42,149 bases of DNA, taken from assembly GCA_015063745.1 (NCBI GenBank), contig SVTO01000022.1:1-42149 (forward strand), read 5' to 3'. The notes under the pieces are model-generated. The model did not search any database, had not been told where the DNA came from, and saw nothing but the letters and a program-made list of their open reading frames with translations. Origin of the DNA: Oscillospiraceae bacterium. GTDB lineage: Bacteria > Bacillota > Clostridia > Oscillospirales > CAG-272. The translations under genes were made by a program, and so were the position numbers. Of the stretch, positions 8,639 to 14,868 are shown piece after piece. Position 1 is the stretch's first letter. The number at the start of each line of letters is the position of its first letter.

Positions 8639-9712
8639 ATGAGCAAGTTAAAAGCGGCAATCATCGGTACCGGTGGTATCAGCCACTCCCACATGGAAGG
8701 CTATAAGGCGCTGTCCGACATTCTGGATGTTGTAGCAGTATGTGATATCGACGGAGATAAGGCTCAGTGGTATGCGGAAAAGTACGATGTACCGAGAGTG
8801 TATACCGATTACAACGAAATGATGGCCAAGGAAGAACTGGACTGTGTAAGCGTATGTACATGGAACAGCGCACACAAAGGTGCGACCATTGCAGCGCTCC
8901 GCGGCGGTGCAAACGTAATCTGCGAAAAGCCCATGGCAATGAATGCGGAAGAAGCGGAAGAAATGAGAGCAGTTGCCAAGGAAACCGGCAAGGTACTGCA
9001 GATCGGTTTTGTACGCCGTTTCGGTTCTGATGCCGACCGTATGAACCAGCTCCGTGAATCCGGCGATCTGGGTGACATTTACTATGCCAAGGCTACCTAT
9101 CTGCGCAAGGATGGCTGTCCCGGCGGCTGGTTCGGTGACAAGGCGTACTCCGGCGGCGGTCCTCTGATCGACCTGGGCGTACACGTAATCGACCTGTCTC
9201 GTTATATTGCGGGATGTCCGAAGCCTGTATCCGCATACGGTGTAACCTTCAACAATTTGGGCTGCAACCGTGCCGCTGCCAGCGAAACCGCATGGGCCGG
9301 TCCCGACAAGAAGGACGGATACGAATACACGGTAGAAGACTTTGCCACCGCGCTGATCCGTTTTGACAACGGTTTCACCATCAGTGTAGAAGCAAGCTTC
9401 AATCTGAACATTGCGAACGACTGCGGTTCCGTAGAAGTATACGGTACCAAGGCCGGTGTAAACCTGAACAACGGTGACCTGTACTCCACCATGGCAGGCA
9501 AGTACACCAAGGTAAGCACCTACGGTTACAAGGGCTTTGATTTCACTACTGATTTCAAGAAGGAAATCGCAGGCTTTGTAGCAGCGTCCCAGGGCAAGGC
9601 ACCCTGCCGTGCGACTGCGGAAGACGGTGTATGGCTGATGAAGATTCTCGATGCGATCTACGAATCTGCCGCAACCGGCAAGAGTGTAGACATCACTCCT
9701 ATTGCTGACTAA
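8639..9712 (+). CDS. Gfo/Idh/MocA-family NAD(P)-dependent sugar oxidoreductase
   Basis: Protein of 357 aa, full length for the family. The N-terminal Rossmann fold has IIGTGGISHSH (residues 8-18). CEKPMAMN carries the conserved Glu96-Lys97-Pro98, where the Lys is catalytic, and DLGVHVIDL holds the usual His182. Members oxidise or epimerise sugars, inositols or sugar acids using NAD(P), in the cytoplasm. GGAGG lies about 8 nt before the ATG. It has its own promoter and terminator and sits between two surface polysaccharide-degrading lipoproteins, so it probably processes a released sugar; the substrate cannot be read from sequence. Confidence 0.9.
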   Translation: MSKLKAAIIGTGGISHSHMEGYKALSDILDVVAVCDIDGDKAQWYAEKYDVPRVYTDYNEMMAKEELDCVSVCTWNSAHKGATIAALRGGANVICEKPMAMNAEEAEEMRAVAKETGKVLQIGFVRRFGSDADRMNQLRESGDLGDIYYAKATYLRKDGCPGGWFGDKAYSGGGPLIDLGVHVIDLSRYIAGCPKPVSAYGVTFNNLGCNRAAASETAWAGPDKKDGYEYTVEDFATALIRFDNGFTISVEASFNLNIANDCGSVEVYGTKAGVNLNNGDLYSTMAGKYTKVSTYGYKGFDFTTDFKKEIAGFVAASQGKAPCRATAEDGVWLMKILDAIYESAATGKSVDITPIAD

Positions 9713-9717
9713 AAAAT

Positions 9718-9752
9718 AAACCCGTTTTTGTATAAGAAGGCGGGTTTGGTTG
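9718..9752 (+). terminator. Terminator after the oxidoreductase gene
   Basis: AAACCCG (9718-9724) pairs with CGGGTTT (9741-9747), followed by a GGTTGT tract. The U-run is weak but the hairpin directly follows the stop codon. Confidence 0.6.
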
Positions 9753-9778
9753 TACAATCTTAGTATATAAAAATTGTA

Positions 9779-9808
9779 TTGACAAAATTTATTCTAATGT
9801 GGTAAATT
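9779..9808 (+). promoter_or_regulatory. Promoter of the pectate-lyase-like lipoprotein
   Basis: TTGACA (9779-9784), 18-bp spacer, TAAATT (9803-9808). The leader is about 20 nt. Confidence 0.6.
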
Positions 9809-9836
9809 GGGGTAACCTATCAAAAGGGGAAACAAT

Positions 9837-11645
9837 ATGAAAAAAACAGCAAGAATTCTGACATTACTCCTGGCATTATTCTGCATAACATCCTGCGGGG
9901 TACCCCCCGTAGAGGAAACAGACACAACGGAAACCGCCCCGGTTTCCCAAGAGACCATACCGGCCGAACCGGTAGTGGAGGAAGATGTAAATCCCGACAA
10001 TATACCGATCAACAGTATCGAAGGACTGAATGAATACATATATGTAAATTTGAATAAGTCCGAAGAAACAGCAGCGGATTATCGCATATCCTATCGCGCA
10101 ATGGATGCAGCAGAATTTATCGAACTGGACAAAGAATTGATGCTGGATGAAGAAACATCCATCGGCTGCTACATTCTCGGTCTTGCCAAAGGTCAATACT
10201 GTGTGAAGATCGAAAGCGGTGAAGGAGAAAACTACGCCCGTAAAACCATCCTGGACATTGACGTAGAAAAGCAGGACCGATCCGGTTATGCACACTTCAA
10301 GAGAGAAGAAGGTGTTGGCGGATACAACAACGACGGTACTGTGAAGGATAATGCAATCATCGTGTATGTTTCCAACGAAACCAAAAACACCGTAACCTTA
10401 GAGGTTAACGGTACCACATACACTGGTCTTGTACACATTTTGCAAGCGAAGCAGAATATCGAACAGCCGATGATTATTCGTATACTGGATAAAATTGTAA
10501 CCAATCAGTGGAGTGCGAAGACATTTGTTCCTCGTTTTGCAGATGACTCCAATCTCTATGAAGATCTTTTCGATAATACATTTTCTACGGAGTTCGGTGA
10601 GAACCTTGCCAATCTGCCGATAGATTTATACGACAGACGAGAAGGAAAGTTATACCGGAACATAACCACACCGGAAGGCATAGAGGCAATCGGGACATTT
10701 GATGATATTGCTTTTACATATTTAAGCGACGGCAATGGGCAGATGTGTTATTTTGACGATGACTATACCAACACGATTGATGTTTCGGAAGCGAATGATC
10801 TTACTATAGAGGGGATTGGAACTAAAGCGGAATTCTTTCAATTTGGTATCAACTTTGTAAGTTGTAATTCTGTTGAGATACGGAATATTACTTTTTCCCA
10901 ATATCCCGGCGATGCTTTGAATTGGGAGCCTTACTCCGGAAATTGTTGGATACACCATAATACGTTTAATCAAGGATACAATGCCTGGGATATTTCAATC
11001 GACCAAGACGAACATATGGGTGACGGTTCTATAGATATGAGATATACCCACAATATGACTATAGCTTATAATAAATTCGTTGAATGTGGTAAGGTTATCC
11101 TGATAAGTAATGAGAATAGGGATATAACATTACACCACAACTGGTATTATCGTTGTATCGAAAGATTACCAAGCGTGACAAATACCAACGTACACAGTTA
11201 CAATAATTTGTTTGACAAACTTGGTTACTTGTGTCAAAGTGTAAGAGGAAACAGTTATTATTTCAGTGAAGCAAACTGGTTCAATCCGCTGACAACCAGA
11301 AATAAAACGCTGGACGATTATATGGAATATTACATGAGCGAGCCGTACGTAAAGTCCTATAAGGACCTGTATAAAGCCACATCCGCCTCTTTAACCGAGA
11401 TTGCAACGATCACGGACGACAGAGAGCTGGTCATTGAGAATAACTGTTCACCGGACGGCGTAACGGACTATTCCACCTTCGACACCAATCCGGAATTGTT
11501 CTACTACGATGCGGAAAACAAGTGTACCGATGTGGATGTGATGCTGGATACAGCGGTAATGGACATCCCGGCCGCATTGGAATGGGTGGAAATCCACGTT
11601 GGTGCAGGAAAAAATGCAAGACTGGACATTCCCGCACAGAATTAA
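9837..11645 (+). CDS. Pectate-lyase-like (PL1) beta-helix lipoprotein
   Basis: Protein of 602 aa. The lipobox ITSC places the lipidated residue at Cys20. Residues about 40-250 form a strand-rich region I do not recognise. From about 310 a right-handed beta-helix carries a PL1-type core: CWIHHNTF (compare WIDHNT), DGSIDM (Ca-binding acidic residues), ITLHHNWYYRC, ERLP with Arg443 at the position of the catalytic Arg, and VHSYNN. The second Arg usual in this motif is replaced (SVTN). PL1 enzymes cleave polygalacturonate by beta-elimination with calcium. The central part (about 10560-11320) is clearly AT-richer than both ends, as if the gene were mosaic. AAGGGGAAA precedes the ATG. Likely a surface pectin-binding or pectin-cleaving protein. 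Confidence 0.82.
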   Translation: MKKTARILTLLLALFCITSCGVPPVEETDTTETAPVSQETIPAEPVVEEDVNPDNIPINSIEGLNEYIYVNLNKSEETAADYRISYRAMDAAEFIELDKELMLDEETSIGCYILGLAKGQYCVKIESGEGENYARKTILDIDVEKQDRSGYAHFKREEGVGGYNNDGTVKDNAIIVYVSNETKNTVTLEVNGTTYTGLVHILQAKQNIEQPMIIRILDKIVTNQWSAKTFVPRFADDSNLYEDLFDNTFSTEFGENLANLPIDLYDRREGKLYRNITTPEGIEAIGTFDDIAFTYLSDGNGQMCYFDDDYTNTIDVSEANDLTIEGIGTKAEFFQFGINFVSCNSVEIRNITFSQYPGDALNWEPYSGNCWIHHNTFNQGYNAWDISIDQDEHMGDGSIDMRYTHNMTIAYNKFVECGKVILISNENRDITLHHNWYYRCIERLPSVTNTNVHSYNNLFDKLGYLCQSVRGNSYYFSEANWFNPLTTRNKTLDDYMEYYMSEPYVKSYKDLYKATSASLTEIATITDDRELVIENNCSPDGVTDYSTFDTNPELFYYDAENKCTDVDVMLDTAVMDIPAALEWVEIHVGAGKNARLDIPAQN

Positions 11646-11654
11646 GTATCATCC

Positions 11655-11701
11655 TGTATAATCGAAAAGAGGTGGTTTAACCACCTCTTTTCGATTATAC
11701 A
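11655..11701. terminator. Strong bidirectional hairpin terminator
   Basis: Perfect inverted repeat with 23-bp arms around a single central base (11678), containing AAAAGAGGTGG/CCACCTCTTTT. It lies between the lyase-like gene and the convergent 46-aa gene, whose stop codon (11695-11697) is inside the right arm. Confidence 0.8.
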
Positions 11702-11835
11702 TAATGGGACAATTTTTCTGCCAGAATTCCAATCCGTTTATAGGTTATCCATTTGCAAAGCCAATCCGTAAATTTTCCGTATTTACGGTACAGCAAATTA
11801 AACATCAGATATGCGGCACGTTGATCTTTTTTCAT
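11695..11835 (-). CDS. Uncatalogued 46-aa basic protein with full expression signals
   Basis: A 46-codon frame on the minus strand, starting MKKDQRAAYLMFNLLYRKYG and ending EKLSHYV. It has about eleven Lys/Arg against three Asp/Glu, so it is strongly basic, with Trp and Tyr-rich amphipathic stretches and no clear signal peptide. It is supported by GGAGG 7 nt before the ATG, a TTGACA-18-TATAAT promoter, and a strong hairpin over its stop codon. I do not recognise the sequence. Possibilities are a small membrane-associated or nucleic-acid-binding peptide, or a toxin-like peptide. Conventional length cutoffs would miss it. Confidence 0.7.
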   Translation of the reverse strand: MKKDQRAAYLMFNLLYRKYGKFTDWLCKWITYKRIGILAEKLSHYV

Positions 11836-11875
11836 AATATTCCTCCGTTTTTCTATAGCGGGGTGGTTTGGTTTT

Positions 11876-11905
11876 ATTATATCACTGTTTATGGGAGAAT
11901 GTCAA
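11876..11905 (-). promoter_or_regulatory. Consensus promoter of the 46-aa gene
   Basis: On the minus strand: TTGACA (11905-11900), 18-bp spacer, TATAAT (11881-11876). The leader to the ATG at 11835 is about 35 nt. Confidence 0.82.
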
Positions 11906-11919
11906 TTTTTTTGGGGGGT

Positions 11920-11988
11920 CTTGCTCGTTTCTTTTTTCTCTCTACGGTTGGTACCCCCAAACCGCAGAGAAAAAAAGAAACAAGCAAG
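11920..11988. repeat. Long imperfect palindrome (about 28-bp arms)
   Basis: CTTGCTCGTTTCTTTTTTCT on the left matches the reverse complement of AGAAAAAAGAAACAAGCAAG on the right with one mismatch; the pairing continues inward to GGTT/AACC around a GTACCCCC core. One arm is almost all pyrimidine and the other almost all purine. No U-run follows on either strand, so it is not a standard terminator. It may be a miniature mobile element or a strong RNA structure upstream of the gene at 12067. Confidence 0.7.
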
Positions 11989-12023
11989 AAAAATAAAAAA
12001 TAGAGGAACTTTCCCCCTGTCCC

Positions 12024-12042
12024 GATCGTCTTATAAACGATC
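12024..12042. other. Short inverted repeat upstream of the membrane protein gene
   Basis: GATCGT (12024-12029), 7-nt centre containing TATAA, ACGATC (12037-12042). It could be an operator overlapping a -10-like sequence (TATAAA), but no matching -35 is visible. Confidence 0.3.
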
Positions 12043-12066
12043 AACCCAAAAACCCCCGGAGGACAT

Positions 12067-12525
12067 ATGAAAAAATCCCTGCTGTTTTCGCTCGCGGAAG
12101 GATTCCTAATGATCCTGCCGCCGCTTTTGATAAACGCTGTGCTGACAGTGCTGTTCCTGCGCGCACATACATCCGGCGCAGTCGTGTTCGGCCTGCTGAG
12201 CTGGCTCTGCTGGCTGACCGCATTGATCATCATCCTGAAAAGACACGCTGCCGGTGCTGCTCTGACACTCGGCGGATTGCTGTTCTGCTCCTGCGGATTC
12301 TACGGATTGTACCTGATGGCAAAGTATGAACTGTTCTCGTTTTCCGCCGGTGTACATGCCCTGTGTGCCCTATTCGGCGCACCGTATGGTATGACCACAG
12401 CAGGAATCATGACCTTTCTGCCCGAAGAAGGCTCCGCAGCGATTTTTTCCTGCATAGCGTACCTCTTTCTGGTGATCACCGCTTCTGTCTTTGCGGCCGT
12501 CCGGTTCGGGAAAAAGAAAAAATAA
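12067..12525 (+). CDS. Small polytopic membrane protein, about four helices
   Basis: Protein of 152 aa, very hydrophobic, with about four predicted membrane helices (around residues 10-32, 37-58, 62-83 and 122-146) and the basic tail FGKKKK, which should face the cytoplasm. Loops are short and no catalytic motif is visible. A CGGAGG site lies 6 nt before the ATG. I do not recognise the family. It stands directly before the Cys-rich peptide and the envelope-modification operon, but no promoter or overlap ties it to them. Confidence 0.75.
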   Translation: MKKSLLFSLAEGFLMILPPLLINAVLTVLFLRAHTSGAVVFGLLSWLCWLTALIIILKRHAAGAALTLGGLLFCSCGFYGLYLMAKYELFSFSAGVHALCALFGAPYGMTTAGIMTFLPEEGSAAIFSCIAYLFLVITASVFAAVRFGKKKK

Positions 12526-12650
12526 TACCGGAATCCGTCCCGTGCAGGAAATAATATCCTGTAATAATAAAATCCCGGACTGAGAATACTGAAATACAGA
12601 AAACAGATTGGAAATACAATAAATATTCATAAGTTTTTCATGTTTTTCTA

Positions 12651-12679
12651 TTGCAAAACGGAAAGAATTATGCTAATAT
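12651..12679 (+). promoter_or_regulatory. Promoter of the Cys-rich peptide gene
   Basis: TTGCAA (12651-12656), 17-bp spacer, TAATAT (12674-12679) preceded by TGC, an extended -10. Confidence 0.75.
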
Positions 12680-12716
12680 GTATATGTAAAAATTTTTCCA
12701 CCGGAGGTATCATATT

Positions 12717-12974
12717 ATGGAAAACAAGAATGCTCTCAAGACATTTTTCATCATCATCGGTGCTATTGTAAGTATCGGTGCTATCGTAGCTGTTCTGTAC
12801 ACCGTGTTCAAGAAGTACTTCAAGGTTACTTTCGAATGCGATGACTGCGACTGCGGCTGCTGCGGCGATGACTGCTTCGAAGAAGATGAAGATTATGAAC
12901 CCATCTGCTGCTGTGAATGTGCTGAAGAAGAAGCTGAAGAAGCTGCTGACGAAGGTGAAGAACTGGCGTTCTGA
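12717..12974 (+). CDS. Small membrane-anchored acidic Cys-rich protein
   Basis: Protein of 85 aa. An N-terminal membrane helix (about residues 9-30) is followed by KKYFK and a very acidic tail with ten cysteines: six in CDDCDCGCCGDDC plus the flanking positions, and four in CCCEC, then a Glu/Ala run. CGGAGG precedes the ATG; promoter and terminator are both clear, so it is monocistronic and probably well expressed. The Cys/Asp pattern suggests binding of a soft or divalent metal, but this is inference. I have seen similar short helix-plus-Cys/Glu-tail proteins in Clostridia, without a known function. Confidence 0.8.
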   Translation: MENKNALKTFFIIIGAIVSIGAIVAVLYTVFKKYFKVTFECDDCDCGCCGDDCFEEDEDYEPICCCECAEEEAEEAADEGEELAF

Positions 12975-12985
12975 TGAAACAAACG

Positions 12986-13021
12986 AAAAGGTGCTGCAGT
13001 TGATCCTGCGGCACTTTTTTT
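12986..13021 (+). terminator. Terminator of the Cys-rich peptide gene
   Basis: GTGCTGCAG pairs with CTGCGGCAC (one G-U pair), flanked by AAAAG and seven T. Confidence 0.85.
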
Positions 13022-13063
13022 GTTGCGTGAACGGCAAAATACGACGGATTTCACCCAAAACCA

Positions 13064-13092
13064 TTGCAATTACGGTGGTATTACGATATAAT
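13064..13092 (+). promoter_or_regulatory. Promoter of the dlt-like envelope operon
   Basis: TTGCAA (13064-13069), 17-bp spacer, TATAAT (13087-13092). It should drive the four-gene unit 13137-18288. Confidence 0.82.
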
Positions 13093-13136
13093 ATATCATA
13101 TAACACCCTTCTGCGAACCAGAATCCGGAGGTAGCC

Positions 13137-14636
13137 ATGCCGCATCACGTTCTCACCTATCTGGAAGAATCCTTCCGCAAATATCCGAACCGTATCGCCC
13201 TGGCAGATGCGAAAACAAGCCTGACCTATGCCCAGGTGCATGCCTATGTCACCTCTTTCGGCAGCGGGATCCATCGCCGTATCGGCGGAGAAGGACGACC
13301 CGTGGCGGTTTGTCTGCGGCATAACGTGTACGATGTGCTGGCGTTTTTCTCCGTGGCCTACAGCGGCAACTTCTATGTCCCCGTGGACACTGCTCTGCCG
13401 GCGGACAGAATCGGTCAGATGATGGAAACCATCGCCCCGGCGGCTGTTCTGGCAGGGGAGGGAACAAGAGTACCCGATACCGTTCCCGCGGAGCTGGTAT
13501 GGCGGCAGGAGGATTGGGCGTGTGATGCACCTCTCCCGGAAGCACCGTGGAAGCGTGCCAAGGATACGGATGTACTGTACGTGATCTTCACATCCGGTTC
13601 CACGGGCGTACCCAAGGGCGTTGCCGTTGCCCACCGTTCCGTAATCGATATGGCCGAGCAGTTCTGCGCTGTGTTCGGCTTCCCGGAAAATGCCGTGTTC
13701 GGCAATCAGGCACCCTTCGATTTCGATGTGTCCGTAAAGGATATCTACCTGTCCCTGAAAGTGGGCGGCCGGCTGGAAATTCTGGAGAAAAAACTCTTCT
13801 CCTTCCCGAAGCTCCTCATCGAACGGCTGAACGAACGGCAGGTGGATACCGTCATCTGGGCTGTCCCGGCGCTGAAGATCATGTCCGCTCTGGATGCCTT
13901 CGCCGCCGAAAAACCGCTGTATCTGCGGGATATTATGTTCTCCGGTGAAGTCATGCCGCCGAAAACGCTGGCTTACTGGCAGGAGAAAATCCCCGATGCC
14001 CGTTACGTAAACCTCTACGGCCCTACGGAGATAACCTGCAACTGTACCTACTATATCGTAGAAGCGGACCGTAATCCGGAAGAAAATCTGCCCATCGGTA
14101 CCGCTTTTCCCAACTGCTCCGTTTTCCTGCTGGAAGGGGACGAACCTGTGGCGGAGGGAGAATCGGGCGAAATCTGCGTAGCCGGATCCTGCCTGGCGCT
14201 GGGGTATTATAATGCCCAGGAGCAGACCGACGCCGCATTCGTGCAGAATCCCCTGCGCAAATGCCTCAGAGAAACCATCTACCGCACCGGGGATATCGGC
14301 CGTGTCTGTGACGGCAAGCTGCTCTATATGGGCAGACGGGACGCGCAGATCAAGCATATGGGCCACCGGATCGAGCTGTCGGAGATTGAGCTGTGCGCCA
14401 ATACTGCCGAGGGTGTATCCGTTTCGGCCTGCGTCTATGATGCGGATGTGCCGCGGATCGTGCTGTTCTATCAGGGCAGTGCGGAAGAAAAGGCGGTTTT
14501 TGCCCATCTGCGGGGAAAGCTGCCGAAATATATGCTGCCCGCCGCGGTGGAAAAACGGGAGAATTTCCCCCAGACCCGCACGGGAAAGATCGACAGAAAA
14601 GCGTTGTTTGCATCGCTTGTACATAAGGAGAACTGA
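13137..14636 (+). CDS. Amino-acid adenylating ligase, DltA-like
   Basis: Protein of 499 aa of the AMP-binding superfamily. Visible motifs: FTSGSTGVPKG (151-161), NQAPFDFDVS with Asp197 placed to bind a substrate amino group, NLYGPTE, YRTGDIG, GRRDAQIKHMGHRIE, and the A10 Lys484 in TGKIDRKAL. The overall pattern is that of D-alanine:carrier ligase DltA, which adenylates an amino acid and loads it on a carrier protein. One difference: DltA has Cys in FCGEV, reported to select D-alanine, whereas here residue 269 is Ser (MFSGEV). The amino acid is therefore uncertain. It is followed after one nucleotide by the carrier gene. GGAGG precedes the ATG at the right distance. Confidence 0.88.
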   Translation: MPHHVLTYLEESFRKYPNRIALADAKTSLTYAQVHAYVTSFGSGIHRRIGGEGRPVAVCLRHNVYDVLAFFSVAYSGNFYVPVDTALPADRIGQMMETIAPAAVLAGEGTRVPDTVPAELVWRQEDWACDAPLPEAPWKRAKDTDVLYVIFTSGSTGVPKGVAVAHRSVIDMAEQFCAVFGFPENAVFGNQAPFDFDVSVKDIYLSLKVGGRLEILEKKLFSFPKLLIERLNERQVDTVIWAVPALKIMSALDAFAAEKPLYLRDIMFSGEVMPPKTLAYWQEKIPDARYVNLYGPTEITCNCTYYIVEADRNPEENLPIGTAFPNCSVFLLEGDEPVAEGESGEICVAGSCLALGYYNAQEQTDAAFVQNPLRKCLRETIYRTGDIGRVCDGKLLYMGRRDAQIKHMGHRIELSEIELCANTAEGVSVSACVYDADVPRIVLFYQGSAEEKAVFAHLRGKLPKYMLPAAVEKRENFPQTRTGKIDRKALFASLVHKEN

Positions 14637-14637
14637 T

Positions 14638-14868
14638 ATGGAAAAATTACTGGAAATACTGGAAGACTGCTGTCCCGACGTGGATTTTGCGGCGGAAAAG
14701 AACCTGATCGATAACGGGATTCTGGAATCTCTGGACATCGTTATGATCGTGAATGAGCTGGCCCAGCAGTATGATGTGCGCATCGGCGTAGAGAATCTTG
14801 TGCCGGAGAACTTCAATTCGGCAGAAGCGATTCTGGCACTGTTGGAACGTCTGCAGGGAGAAGAATAA
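14638..14868 (+). CDS. Stand-alone acyl/aminoacyl carrier protein, DltC-like
   Basis: Protein of 76 aa, acidic and helical, the usual size for DltC or ACP. The phosphopantetheine attachment site is Ser31 in DNGILESLDIV, where most carriers have DSL or DSx. The protein should be loaded by the adenylating enzyme encoded immediately upstream and hand its cargo to the MBOAT protein encoded next. AAGGAG lies 7 nt before the ATG, partly inside the end of the ligase gene, and the stop codon abuts the GTG start of the MBOAT gene, so translation is tightly coupled. It could instead carry an acyl chain for the alpha-oxoamine synthase 3.6 kb downstream; that is inference. Confidence 0.88.
   Translation: MEKLLEILEDCCPDVDFAAEKNLIDNGILESLDIVMIVNELAQQYDVRIGVENLVPENFNSAEAILALLERLQGEE

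Noticed and set aside
11704..12003. 99-codon plus-strand frame between the lyase-like gene and the gene at 12067
   Set aside because: No ribosome site, its sequence runs through the long palindrome, and the opposite strand has a better supported short gene.
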